Shown here in pieces: positions 6,687-14,039 of a stretch of DNA of 29,783 nucleotides. The position numbers were made by a program, and so were the translations under genes. Under the pieces are notes generated by a model, which was not told the origin of the DNA, did not search any database, and saw only the letters and a program-made list of their open reading frames with translations. The DNA is from a virus, in the IMG/VR virus record IMGVR_UViG_3300020215_000117, positions 1-29,783 of that record, one strand, 5' to 3'. Numbering within the stretch: the stretch's first letter is position 1; every line of letters starts with the position of its first letter.

Positions 6687-7103
6687 ATGGCATTTACTGG
6701 CCCCAACTGGAAGCCGCCGAAGGGCTCCGGTCGGCTCGCCCGGCATGAGCGACGGCGCGAGGACGAGCAGGCGCTGCTGGATGCCTACGCGGAAGTTGAT
6801 CTGCGCGACGGTTCGATCTGCTGGGTCACGGGCCGATTCACCAAGGCCGGCGATCCCGATGCCCGTCGTCGTCGCGAGCATCACCACCTGAAGGGGCGCA
6901 ACGTGCGGCCCGATTGGGTGACGGTGTCGAAGCGGATCATCACGGTCTGTGCCGAAGCGCACGACCTGATCGAAGGCGGCTTTATCCAGGTCGAAGGTAC
7001 GGACGCGACGAAGCCGATCTTTTTCCACTGGAACGAATCCATGATGCGCGGTCGTAAAAAGCCATTCGCGATCGTGGGGAAGCGGAACTGGAGCGCGGCG
7101 TGA
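6687..7103 (+). CDS. HNH-like nuclease candidate
   Basis: A 138-residue basic protein starting at ATG 6687, six bases after the Bet stop. The segment WVTGRFTKAGDPDARRRREH, then HHLKGRNVRPDWVTVSKRII and TVCAEAHDLIEGG has the arrangement of a compact HNH fold: paired histidines near a strand, a conserved asparagine-like position, then C and H on a helix. I see only one cysteine, so no full zinc knuckle. In this place it could act as a recombination nuclease beside Bet. The assignment is by pattern only. Confidence 0.6.
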   Translation: MAFTGPNWKPPKGSGRLARHERRREDEQALLDAYAEVDLRDGSICWVTGRFTKAGDPDARRRREHHHLKGRNVRPDWVTVSKRIITVCAEAHDLIEGGFIQVEGTDATKPIFFHWNESMMRGRKKPFAIVGKRNWSAA

Positions 7104-7513
7104 CTCGCGAGCACTTCACGTTGATCTGCGTCGAAGAGAACGGTCGGAAGCGCCTGCAATTCGCCGCGCCGGTGCGCTACGACAAGTTCGTGAAGACGCT
7201 GGCGCATGGGCAGGAATTGCGCTGCGAGATTAGCGATCCGGTGCGCGGCATCAAACGCAACAACAAGCTCCATGCGTTGCTGGATGAAGCCGCCGAAGCC
7301 TTGGGCTGGGAAGACCGCGAAGAGTTCAAGGAGCAAGTACTGCTGCGACTACGGCCGGATGGCGTTGATGAGGTCACGGGCTTTCCGCGGCGGAAAAAGA
7401 CGCGCCACATGACTGACGACGAAGTGGATCAGTTGTGTCTCGAGTTGAAGACGTTCGTGTGGCACCTGATGCCGGGATTTGTTTTCAAGTACGACCAGGA
7501 GCAAGCGGCGTAG
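7100..7513 (+). CDS. NinB-like recombination protein
   Basis: A 137-residue protein starting on GTG 7100, overlapping the previous stop. The segment IKRNNKLHALLDEAAEALGW, then EDREEFKEQVLLRLRPDGVD and TRHMTDDEVDQLCLELKTF follows the NinB (Orf) pattern: a strand, an arginine-asparagine turn, a helix LxALLxxxAxxxxW, a further helix, and a last helix after a threonine-rich turn. NinB of lambda binds single-stranded DNA and helps recombination, which fits the gene next to Bet. Similarity is moderate, so it is a likely but not certain call. Confidence 0.6.
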   Translation: MTREHFTLICVEENGRKRLQFAAPVRYDKFVKTLAHGQELRCEISDPVRGIKRNNKLHALLDEAAEALGWEDREEFKEQVLLRLRPDGVDEVTGFPRRKKTRHMTDDEVDQLCLELKTFVWHLMPGFVFKYDQEQAA

Positions 7514-7529
7514 GTTGCTGCCTTGAATT

Positions 7530-7600
7530 CGTCGCATCGCGGGGGAGCACGTTCCGGTGTGCGGGCTGCTTACCGACGCGGGACGTTTCGCGATGCGACG
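7530..7600 (+). other. Long hairpin with 12-bp perfect stem
   Basis: CGTCGCATCGCG (7530-7541) pairs without mismatch with CGCGATGCGACG (7589-7600). Inside the 47-base loop, CGTTCC (7550-7555) pairs with GGGACG (7580-7585), with one GU pair. The region between the NinB-like gene and the small ORF at 7628 is otherwise empty. No U-tract follows. It may be an RNA element linked to the structured RNA downstream, a processing site or a protein-binding site. Confidence 0.6.
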
Positions 7601-7627
7601 TGTTGAAGACATGGACGCGGAGAACAG

Positions 7628-7867
7628 ATGAGCAACGAAACGGTTAATCCGGCACTGGTCGAGTACTGGGCGACGGCGCTTGAGGCCGTGGTCTTCGGGA
7701 ACTCGCATATGCGGTCCGAAGATGCGCGTGACGTGATGAACGTCGTGACCGAAATGCAGTCATACGCGCGCATTCATCGCAACCTTGCGGCGTCATCGCT
7801 CGGCGGCGAACGCATCAAGGCAAACAGTAAGGGCGTGAGACAGGTCGGAGAGACGGCCACGTATTGA
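7628..7867 (+). CDS. Small hypothetical protein
   Basis: A 79-residue protein with a good ribosome site (GGAGAAC before the ATG). No family is recognised. Residues 5-50 look helical (PALVEYWATALEAVVFGNSH, then MRSEDARDVMNVVTEMQSYA), the tail is basic. It sits alone between two structured non-coding stretches, and its last base is the first base of the 14-bp stem of the RNA candidate that follows. Confidence 0.6.
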   Translation: MSNETVNPALVEYWATALEAVVFGNSHMRSEDARDVMNVVTEMQSYARIHRNLAASSLGGERIKANSKGVRQVGETATY

Positions 7868-8331
7868 ACACGAACGACCGGAGCGGCGGCGTGGACGGAC
7901 ACGCAACTGATCGGGTCTGCTGGAAAGTCGCGGGGATGCTGTAAGTCCGACGCCTGCAACGATGGCGGCGGTAGGTGGGCGCCTTAACCGCGAGAAGTAG
8001 CAGTAGAAGCCGGTATCAAGCCCGGCCCGTTTCGGTCGTTCGTGTTGAGCACGTAACGAAAGACGTAATCCCGACTGTAGCGCATGCCCGACGTGTGCGC
8101 GTTTGTGAGGTTGATTCAGTTTCGACGCGCGAGCGTCATTGGCGAAGAGCAGCCCGAGCGCTCTAGCGGAGTCCGTAGCTGAAGAGCGGACACCAAGAGG
8201 GGATGTCCGACTTTCTGAGGGACTTGTGTCGGCCCCGACCTGATCAGTTGTGAACGATCTGGGATCAAGTGGCTCTCTGACCTGCGAGAAAGAACTTCTC
8301 AAGAGCAGATCAGGGAAAAACAAGTCCCTTA
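7867..8331 (+). ncRNA. Candidate large structured RNA, three domains
   Basis: About 500 bases (7868-8365) have no credible gene, but hold nested complementary segments. Domain I: AACACGAACGACCG (7867-7880) pairs perfectly over 14 bp with 8033-8046. Inside it are hairpin 7889-7904, stem 7917-7921/7999-8003, stem CGCGG/CCGCG at 7929-7933/7988-7992 with a purine-rich internal loop, and hairpin 8009-8026. Domain II: GCGCATGC/GTGTGCGC hairpin (8080-8100), GACGC-GCGA-GCGTC with a GNRA loop (8124-8137), and CGGACA/TGTCCG (8187-8209). Domain III: a 12-bp stem 8216-8227/8320-8331 closes a domain holding a long hairpin at 8277-8313. The GNRA loop exists only on the plus strand. I see no group I or II intron core, tRNA or tmRNA signature. 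Phages carry large RNAs such as GOLLD and ROOL; identity with these cannot be tested here. Confidence 0.65.
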
Positions 8332-8365
8332 TTGGCGCGGTGCAAGTTTAGCGAGAGGTGAGCAC

Positions 8366-8548
8366 ATGGGCGAGTCACACGGGATTTTGTCAGAAGTCGC
8401 GGAGCGCATCATTTCCAATTTGGAGCAGATGGCGTTGCCGGAAACGGCGCACGCGGAGCGCGCGTTGATGGTCGATGAAGTGACGGGCGTGCTGGAAACG
8501 ATGTTGACCACACTTGGGTTTGTGCGACTGGTGAAGCCCAATGAGTGA
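8366..8548 (+). CDS. Small hypothetical protein
   Basis: A 60-residue protein after the structured RNA region, with GAGAGGTGAG upstream of the ATG. It is mostly helical (HGILSEVAERIISNLEQMAL, then AERALMVDEVTGVLETMLTT) and has no family I recognise. Its end overlaps the next gene by eight bases. The structured region could serve as its 5' leader. Confidence 0.6.
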   Translation: MGESHGILSEVAERIISNLEQMALPETAHAERALMVDEVTGVLETMLTTLGFVRLVKPNE

Positions 8549-9674
8549 TCCACGCAGGGAGTTTATTCGCGCCATCGCGGAATACCTCTGCGGAAATGCG
8601 GCGGAGATGAGTATTCGGCTGGAGATGGGTCGAGACGATGCGAGGCGGTGGGCTGATCTGCGGAACGCCTCTCCGTTGCGCGGATGGGTGACGGTCGATG
8701 AGGCCGAGAAACAACTAACGGAGTTCTTTGACGTGCCGCATCCGGCTACCGGCGTCACAACATCCGCGCGAATCAACCGAACGCTACGACGCGGGAGAAG
8801 ACCATTCGGTATGAGCGACCAACACTTCAAGGCGTTCACGCACGCGGTGACGAGTTATGGAATCAACCCTTCGCAGGACAACTACAACCGAGTCCTCAAG
8901 GCGCGTGAAGCCATAGAGATACCGAGCCTTCAACAGGCGTTCTACGCTGGGCAGCGATCTGGCTGGAATGCCGCACGCCGTCCCGATCTCGCCAACGAGC
9001 CGATCATTCCTGCCGCCACGCAGTATCTCGACTGGCGCGATTACGAAGACGCGCGCGCCAACACGACCCATAGTGAGCGGTTCACGACGTGCGAGCGCGC
9101 GGTGGAGCGTGGCGATCTGTCGCGTGGTCCGGGCGGCGCGTTAGGACAAGGACGTGGAGTGGCATCGGCGCAATACACAGAGGGGGCACCACGGGCGGAC
9201 GAGGCCCGCCGTCCACTGCTGCACTTCGTCATTCGGAATTGGGCGGATCGGCTAGAGGCGGCCGTTGATCCGGAGACGGCAAGGGCTGGCTTCGCGGCGG
9301 TGGTGCGTGAAATGCGTGACGCTAATCATCGTCTGTGGTCCGAAGACGCCGTGCTGATGATGCTTAGCAACAGCGGCATCGATATTGAGTGCGGCGCGTG
9401 CATGGAAGTGGCGTTCACCGGCGTGACGACCAATCAACACACCTGCTCTCAGCACCCAATACTCGACCAAATCAATGAATTACGCGCGACCAACGCGCGG
9501 ATCGCCGCCTACAACACTGTCGCGAAGGCGCAACGTAGTGACGCGCTCGCGGCTCTCCGGGACTTATGGTTCTGGGCGACCGATAGGGCGAACGACAACG
9601 ACCGAGGCGAGTTCGTGCCGGATGGTCTCGGAGCCAAGGTGCTCGCAGTGCTGAACGACCCGCAAGAGAAGTAA
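8541..9674 (+). CDS. Hypothetical protein with possible zinc site
   Basis: A 377-residue soluble protein without a family I recognise. Residues 1-90 are helical and may be a separate domain; a short linker rich in arginine (INRTLRRGRRPFGMSDQHF) follows, and ATG at the MSDQHF position could be an internal start. Around residues 284-304 the pattern IECGACMEVAF and HTCSQH may bind a metal. The last 60 residues are helical. It overlaps the small gene before it by eight bases. Its location before the replication gene suggests an early role, but nothing more can be said. Confidence 0.6.
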   Translation: MSDPRREFIRAIAEYLCGNAAEMSIRLEMGRDDARRWADLRNASPLRGWVTVDEAEKQLTEFFDVPHPATGVTTSARINRTLRRGRRPFGMSDQHFKAFTHAVTSYGINPSQDNYNRVLKAREAIEIPSLQQAFYAGQRSGWNAARRPDLANEPIIPAATQYLDWRDYEDARANTTHSERFTTCERAVERGDLSRGPGGALGQGRGVASAQYTEGAPRADEARRPLLHFVIRNWADRLEAAVDPETARAGFAAVVREMRDANHRLWSEDAVLMMLSNSGIDIECGACMEVAFTGVTTNQHTCSQHPILDQINELRATNARIAAYNTVAKAQRSDALAALRDLWFWATDRANDNDRGEFVPDGLGAKVLAVLNDPQEK

Positions 9675-9685
9675 GGGTATGCGCG

Positions 9686-10459
9686 TTGGCTGTCCACTCA
9701 CCCGAACCCGTTAGCGAAACGAAATTGCTGGTGGAAACCTACGACCGTATGTATCAGGCGCAGTTCGGTAATCCCGCAGACATCAACTGGCCGCGGGACA
9801 TGAAGATCGCCAAGGAGTTGCTGGGTAAATACTCCTTTGCCTCTCTGACGCAGTGGTTACGGGCGTACTTCGCTTCGACGGATGACTTCATTCGCAACGG
9901 CGGGTTCACGTTTCCGCAGTTCAAGTTCAATCTGTCGAAGCTGATCACGGCCTCGTCGCAGGGAGAGACGGTCAGCCGGAAGTCGCTGCTGTCGATGCAG
10001 GGCATCTTCGGCAATCCCCCGGTGCGAACGCCGATCCGCGATGCGCTGGCGTTTTTGGCAGTCGGGTTTCGGACGGAGATTGACGCCCCACAACGGCGTG
10101 CCTTCGAGCGCACGTTAGACGAGTTGAAGGATCAGCCGGTGATCTTGTTGAAAGCCGCGCAGATCCTCGTGGATGAAGCGGCGAACGGGCGGCAGTTCTA
10201 CCCGATCCCGATGGCCCATGACCTCAAAGGTGCGTGCGCGAAGGTGATCGACGTGTTGCGCGCGGAGGCGTTCGTTAAGGGGACGACGGGCTGCACGCAC
10301 CACCGCTATCTCGAGGAATTCACCCGCCCAGACGGCACGACCTACTTTGATCGCTGCTCGTGTTATCGGCGCGGCAAGTTGGCGATGGATGCCGTTGCGA
10401 AGCCGTTGGGCTTACCGGAGCGGTCAGAGTTGGAGCCTGTGATGGAGGCCGAGGCATGA
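9686..10459 (+). CDS. Probable phage replication protein (helicase-loader-like)
   Basis: A 257-residue protein starting on TTG 9686, with AAGGG eight bases upstream; no other start fits. Residues 13-90 (LLVETYDRMYQAQFGNPADI, then FASTDDFIRNGGFTFPQFKF and NLSKLI) match a pattern seen in phage replisome organisers. Residues about 115-190 (AQRRAFERTLDEL-like helix, then ILVDEAANGRQFYPIPMAHD) resemble helicase loaders of the lambda P or DnaT type, where an FxP turn follows two helices. The C-terminus has CTHHRY and DRCSCYRRG, a possible zinc site. It would load the host replicative helicase. No phage helicase or primase is seen, so the host enzymes are probably used. Confidence 0.6.
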   Translation: MAVHSPEPVSETKLLVETYDRMYQAQFGNPADINWPRDMKIAKELLGKYSFASLTQWLRAYFASTDDFIRNGGFTFPQFKFNLSKLITASSQGETVSRKSLLSMQGIFGNPPVRTPIRDALAFLAVGFRTEIDAPQRRAFERTLDELKDQPVILLKAAQILVDEAANGRQFYPIPMAHDLKGACAKVIDVLRAEAFVKGTTGCTHHRYLEEFTRPDGTTYFDRCSCYRRGKLAMDAVAKPLGLPERSELEPVMEAEA

Positions 10460-10791
10460 CGGATCAACCGAGTCTGTTTCGCCAGCGGGAGCAGGAAGAC
10501 GCGCAACGGCTCACGGCAGCGTTCCTTACAGCTTTATCCGATGGGCAGTGGCATCTGCGCCGGGACTTGTGCCGACAGATTCCTGGGTTAACGGAACGCG
10601 GGGCGCGGTTGATCGCCTCGGAGTCGAGAGGGCGCGTGATCGGATCGGCAAGGGGCTACAAATTGACGATCCACGCGACCCAGGCGGAAGTGGATCACGC
10701 GGAAGCGCAACTGAGAAGTCAGGCGCGCGAGATGTTGAGGCGGGTCATCGCGATTCGCAAAGCAAGGAACGCGGGCGGGAGGGCGGCATGA
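10456..10791 (+). CDS. Winged-helix DNA-binding protein
   Basis: A 111-residue protein whose ATG overlaps the previous stop. The segment LTALSDGQWHLRRDLCRQIP, then GLTERGARLIASESRGRVIG and SARGYKLT is typical of small winged-helix proteins that follow phage replication genes: helix, helix, recognition helix, and a beta wing with GYKLT. The C-terminal part (residues 75-105) is a long, charged helix. Its target is not known. Confidence 0.7.
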   Translation: MTDQPSLFRQREQEDAQRLTAAFLTALSDGQWHLRRDLCRQIPGLTERGARLIASESRGRVIGSARGYKLTIHATQAEVDHAEAQLRSQAREMLRRVIAIRKARNAGGRAA

Positions 10792-11000
10792 GGATTCGCT
10801 GGTACTGGCTCTCGTTCGTCCGTGGGCCGCTGGTGACGTTCCATCTGCTGCGCCCGTATGAGGTGCGCTGGCGCGTTATTCGCGGTGTCCAGATCGGAAG
10901 TTGGTTCGTCGGCGCGATGCGATCAGCGGACGTGCCGTTGCCGCCGGATCTGAGGCGCGAGCCAGCGAAATCGGTATCGCGTGGAGGGATGGCGGATTGA
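10788..11000 (+). CDS. Small hypothetical basic protein
   Basis: A 70-residue protein overlapping the genes on both sides by four bases (ATGA and TTGA). The first half is rich in aromatic residues and arginine (RIRWYWLSFVRGPLVTFHLL), possibly associated with the membrane or a beta-sheet pair. No family is recognised. Confidence 0.55.
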   Translation: MRIRWYWLSFVRGPLVTFHLLRPYEVRWRVIRGVQIGSWFVGAMRSADVPLPPDLRREPAKSVSRGGMAD

Positions 11001-11656
11001 CCCCCTACTACGAGCAAGACGGCATCGCGATCTATCACGGGGACTGTCGGGAGATTTTGGACACGCGGACGCAATTCGCGTTGGCGGTCGTCACTGACCC
11101 GCCGTATGGGACGGGTCAGAAGATCAAGTACGACGTGTATCGAGACTACATGCCCCAATGGATCGAGCTAATGACATGGCTGCTCGAGTTGGAGTGCCCG
11201 ATGGCGTTCACGATGAGCCACTCACGATTATTTGATCTTCCGAAAAAGCCGCAGTGGATCGGGTGCTGGGACAAGGTATTCACAGGCGGCATTGTGCACG
11301 TTGGCGCGAGCCCATCGTGGGAGCCGATTTGCTTTTACAACCTGCCTGCTGGCGATCGCGGAAAACCGCGATGGGATGACATCTTCCGCGTTCCGCCGCA
11401 TGGGCACCCGGCGTGGAAACAAGACGAAGCAAACGGGCATCCGTGCCCAAAGCCAGTAGGGCTCTACAAGAAGCTGATCGGCGTAATGCCAGAGGATCGC
11501 ATCATCGTCGATCCGATGATGGGGTCAGGTACGACGCTTCGGGCCGCGAAGGACTCCGGCCGAAGGGCCATTGGGATTGATCTTTCTGAAGCCTACTGCG
11601 AGATTGCCGCCAAGCGTCTTGCCCAAGGCGCACTCCCGATGGAGTTCTCGGCATGA
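10997..11656 (+). CDS. DNA N6-adenine/N4-cytosine methyltransferase
   Basis: A 219-residue SAM-dependent DNA methyltransferase. The order of motifs is catalytic DPPY at 34-37, then the SAM-binding DPMMGSGTT at 172-180 followed by GIDLSEAYCEIAAKRL. This is the beta-class order. DPPY favours adenine N6 as the target; N4-cytosine enzymes more often have SPPY. The start is TTG 10997, which overlaps the previous stop and has GGAGGG upstream; the protein then begins TPYYEQDGIAIYHGDCREIL, as in relatives. A longer frame from 10901 would overlap the previous gene. No restriction partner is seen, so it is probably an orphan enzyme protecting phage DNA or altering gene control. Confidence 0.9.
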   Translation: MTPYYEQDGIAIYHGDCREILDTRTQFALAVVTDPPYGTGQKIKYDVYRDYMPQWIELMTWLLELECPMAFTMSHSRLFDLPKKPQWIGCWDKVFTGGIVHVGASPSWEPICFYNLPAGDRGKPRWDDIFRVPPHGHPAWKQDEANGHPCPKPVGLYKKLIGVMPEDRIIVDPMMGSGTTLRAAKDSGRRAIGIDLSEAYCEIAAKRLAQGALPMEFSA

Positions 11657-12012
11657 AGCGCGGCCACAAGTACGGCGCCAAGCCGACGACGGTTGACGGC
11701 ATCCGATTCGCCTCGAAAGCGGAAGCGAAGCGGTATAGCGAGCTCAAACTGCTGGAGAAGGCCGGCGAGATTATCGGCCTGAAGCTGCAACCGAAGTTCG
11801 ACATTCACGTGGCTGCGTTCGTGCGCGATTGCCCGCCTGGTGTTCGGCATCCGCAAAAGGTGTGCTCCTACATCGCTGATTTCGCTTACTACGACAAGTC
11901 TGGTGTCGCGATTTTTGAGGATGCAAAGGGCTTCAAGACCCCCATGTATCGGCTCAAAAAAAAGATGGTCGAGGCTGAGTACGGCATCCAGATCACGGAG
12001 ATCACCAAGTGA
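11653..12012 (+). CDS. DUF1064 PD-(D/E)XK nuclease-like protein
   Basis: A 119-residue protein of the phage DUF1064 family. The pattern HKYGAKPTTVDGIRFASKAE, then AKRYSELKLLEKAGEIIGLK and LQPKF is diagnostic, followed by SYIADFAYYDKSGVAIFEDA and KGFKTPMYRLKKKM. E24 in SKAE, the D in IADF, E99 in FEDAKG and the lysine after it fit a PD-(D/E)XK active site. Members are considered small phage nucleases, possibly acting on branched DNA. The ATG overlaps the methyltransferase stop. Confidence 0.88.
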   Translation: MKRGHKYGAKPTTVDGIRFASKAEAKRYSELKLLEKAGEIIGLKLQPKFDIHVAAFVRDCPPGVRHPQKVCSYIADFAYYDKSGVAIFEDAKGFKTPMYRLKKKMVEAEYGIQITEITK

Positions 12013-12221
12013 CCGCCTCGGATCGCGTCCGCCGCTTCCTCTGTGAGAACGCGGGACAGTACTTCCGCGCGCAGCAGATCGCTGAGCGGCTGAATCTCCC
12101 TCGTCGCTGTGTCTATGCCACGGTGATCAATGCGTGTTGTACCGGACAGGTGGAACGGAAACATCCCGTCCATCTGGGCCATACGCGCGGGCAGTGGTAC
12201 CGCTGGAAGGCGGCGGCGTGA
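12009..12221 (+). CDS. Small winged-helix protein
   Basis: A 70-residue protein starting on GTG, overlapping both neighbours by four bases. The sequence RVRRFLCENAGQYFRAQQIA, then ERLNLPRRCVYATVINACCT and a wing ending GQWYRWKAAA is a compact winged helix-turn-helix. It lies between the DUF1064 nuclease and the C5 methyltransferase, so it may regulate them or guide one to DNA. Confidence 0.7.
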   Translation: MTASDRVRRFLCENAGQYFRAQQIAERLNLPRRCVYATVINACCTGQVERKHPVHLGHTRGQWYRWKAAA

Positions 12222-12964
12222 AGCAGCCGCTGGCGATCGATCTGTGCTGCGGCCTGGGCGGCTGGACGGAAGGGCTGCTGGCTGAAGGCTACCGCGTGGT
12301 CGGCTTCGACATCGAGCGGCACGTCTACGGGGAGCATCGCTACCCGGCGCAGCTCGTCCTGCAAGACGTGTTGACGATCCACGGCGCGCAGTTCAAGCAC
12401 GCCGATCTGATCGTGGCGTCCCCGCCCTGTCAGGAATACAGCTACATGGCGATGCCGTGGTCGATAGCCAAGCAGAAAGCGCGGGACTACGAGAACGGCG
12501 TCCTGGACGTGAAGCAACTGACGGCCCTGTTCGATGCGTGCTTTCGGATTCAGCGGGAAGCGTGCGAAGCGGCCGGACGGCATATCCCGCTGGTAGTGGA
12601 GAACGTGCGCGGGGCGCAGCGATGGGTCGGGCGAGCTCGGTGGCATTTCGGATCGTTCTACTTGTGGGGTGATGTGCCGGCGTTGATGCCGATCACGCGC
12701 AAGGCGATCAAAGTCGCGGGGTTTCGCTTCGACGGCAGCGGGCGGTCGTTTCAGTCAGAGGCTGTGAAAGGTGTCGGGATTGGCTCTATCTCATGGGGAC
12801 AGGGGGCTGGCAATCGACACCCGAACGATCCGCGGAACACATGGAGCAAGAGCCCTGCGCGAAAAGCAGCCTCCGCGATGATCGCCAAGATCCCGTTGGT
12901 GCTGTCGCGGTGGATCGCCCATGCGTGGAAACCCACTGACCTCAGCGATCGGAGAACGGCCTAA
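12218..12964 (+). CDS. C5-cytosine DNA methyltransferase, compact phage type
   Basis: A 248-residue enzyme. Motif I is AIDLCCGLGGWTEGL (6-20), motif II includes GFDIE (29-33), motif IV is ASPPCQEYS (67-75) with the catalytic C71, and motif VI is VVENVRG (126-132). The second half (HFGSFYLWGDVPALMP and later KIPLVLSRWIAHAW) matches a short phage type and holds a reduced target-recognition part. The start is GTG 12218, overlapping the previous stop. It is the second DNA methyltransferase in 2 kb with no restriction enzyme, suggesting defence against host restriction. Confidence 0.9.
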   Translation: MKQPLAIDLCCGLGGWTEGLLAEGYRVVGFDIERHVYGEHRYPAQLVLQDVLTIHGAQFKHADLIVASPPCQEYSYMAMPWSIAKQKARDYENGVLDVKQLTALFDACFRIQREACEAAGRHIPLVVENVRGAQRWVGRARWHFGSFYLWGDVPALMPITRKAIKVAGFRFDGSGRSFQSEAVKGVGIGSISWGQGAGNRHPNDPRNTWSKSPARKAASAMIAKIPLVLSRWIAHAWKPTDLSDRRTA

Positions 12965-12966
12965 CC

Positions 12967-13128
12967 ATGCGTGAACTCCTCGACGTCTTCGCCCTCGTCT
13001 TCGGGGTGATCAGTCTGGTGGCGATCGGCTTGTTAGTGATCGGCGGCTTGGCCTACCGAGTCGCACAGCGTGATCGGGATGCGGGAGGCGACGACGCCCA
13101 CGGCGGTCGTGACGACCTTCGCTGGTGA
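12967..13128 (+). CDS. Small one-helix membrane protein
   Basis: A 53-residue protein starting at ATG 12967, two bases after the methyltransferase stop. Residues 7-31 (VFALVFGVISLVAIGLLVIG) form one clear membrane helix; the tail is charged (RDRDAGGDDAHGGRDDLRW). No family is recognised. It could be a membrane anchor or a small exclusion or lysis-related protein; nothing shows which. Confidence 0.6.
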   Translation: MRELLDVFALVFGVISLVAIGLLVIGGLAYRVAQRDRDAGGDDAHGGRDDLRW

Positions 13129-13174
13129 CAGGGATGCAGCTACCGCACGACGCACAGGTGAAACGAGGGAGACG

Positions 13175-13462
13175 ATGAAGAAGGCACCGGCCAAAAAGAT
13201 TCGCGCCTTCTTCCATCGCGTGCTCTCCGGCTGTTTCTTCAACCACTCCCCCCACTGGCACCGGGTGGTGATCAACGGCGTGTGGACGCGGCAGTGTGAT
13301 CGCTGCCTGGAGCCGTTAACCGCGATCCTGGTGAACGACGAAGGGCGGGACATTCAGCCGGCGAAGGTGCCAGCGATTACGCCACGGCACGCGCAGATTG
13401 AGAAAGCGAAGCGGACACGAGCAGTGAAGGCCACGCGGCCGAAGTTGGTCAAGGCGAGTTGA
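13175..13462 (+). CDS. Small basic protein with histidine-cysteine cluster
   Basis: A 95-residue basic protein with GAGGGAGA upstream of the ATG at 13175. The segment CFFNHSPHWHRVVINGVWTR with QCDRCL after it suggests a zinc-bound knuckle. The tail is lysine- and arginine-rich. A frame starting at 13070 is open further up, but would lack a ribosome site and overlap the gene before. No family is recognised. Confidence 0.65.
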   Translation: MKKAPAKKIRAFFHRVLSGCFFNHSPHWHRVVINGVWTRQCDRCLEPLTAILVNDEGRDIQPAKVPAITPRHAQIEKAKRTRAVKATRPKLVKAS

Positions 13463-13463
13463 G

Positions 13464-13694
13464 ATGCTGACCCGCAAGCCGGTCAAAGGCGATCGCGTGC
13501 GCTGGCCGCACTGGCCGAAGGATCGGATCGCGGTGGTGGTGCGGGTCGAGGGCAATCTCTGCTGGATTCGCGAGGACGGCAGTGACGAGGCCCATCCCTT
13601 CCTCTGGCAGTTTCCGAGGACGCAGACGTTGAACGAGTTAGCGGAATTGGTGGAGCCACAGGAGAGCCCAGCGATGACGAGGAAGCGAGCGTAA
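13464..13694 (+). CDS. Small hypothetical protein, beta-barrel-like
   Basis: A 76-residue protein with its ATG one base after the previous stop. The first 50 residues (VKGDRVRWPHWPKDRIAVVV, then RVEGNLCWIREDGSDEAHPF) look like a small beta barrel of the kind found in KOW- or SH3-like domains. The last part is helical and acidic. No family name can be given. Confidence 0.6.
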   Translation: MLTRKPVKGDRVRWPHWPKDRIAVVVRVEGNLCWIREDGSDEAHPFLWQFPRTQTLNELAELVEPQESPAMTRKRA

Positions 13695-13697
13695 CGG

Positions 13698-14039
13698 ATG
13701 GGCACCAACTACTACCACGAAACCAATATCTGCGAGTGCTGCCAGCGGTGCGACGTGACGCACATCGGCAAGTCCTCGTACGGCTGGATGTTCACGTTTC
13801 ATGGCACCGACACGATCCGTTCGTGGGCAGAGTGGAAGGAAGCGCTGAAATCGGGCCGAATCCGTGATGAATACGGCGAACTGGTGACCGCCGAGCGGTT
13901 CGGTGAGTTGGTCGAAGCGAAGCGGTCGGAACAACTGAATCACACCCTCTACTGCCGCAACGAACATCCTGCGCATGCGGAGCGTAATTGCTGGCTCGAC
14001 CCCGAGGGCCATCCGTTTTCCTCGTCGGAGTTCTCATGA
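13698..14039 (+). CDS. Conserved phage protein of the 'MGTNYY' family
   Basis: A 113-residue protein whose start MGTNYYHETNICECCQRCDV and HIGKSSYGWMFTFHGTDTIR are hallmarks of a family found in many phages. The cysteines and histidines (CECCQRC..THIGKS) suggest zinc binding. Then comes RSWAEWKEALKSGRIRDEYG. The role is unknown. The ATG lies three bases after the previous stop, and the next gene overlaps its end. Confidence 0.8.
   Translation: MGTNYYHETNICECCQRCDVTHIGKSSYGWMFTFHGTDTIRSWAEWKEALKSGRIRDEYGELVTAERFGELVEAKRSEQLNHTLYCRNEHPAHAERNCWLDPEGHPFSSSEFS

Noticed and set aside
7975-8166. Frames of about 63 and 176 residues (plus and minus) across the RNA candidate
   Set aside because: Arginine- and serine-rich shadow frames without ribosome sites; they cross the paired segments and read unlike proteins.
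7867-8331. Group I or group II intron, tmRNA or tRNA cluster in the non-coding region
   Set aside because: No domain V of a group II intron, no R/S-like core of a group I intron, no tmRNA ends and no cloverleaf with a T-loop could be found.
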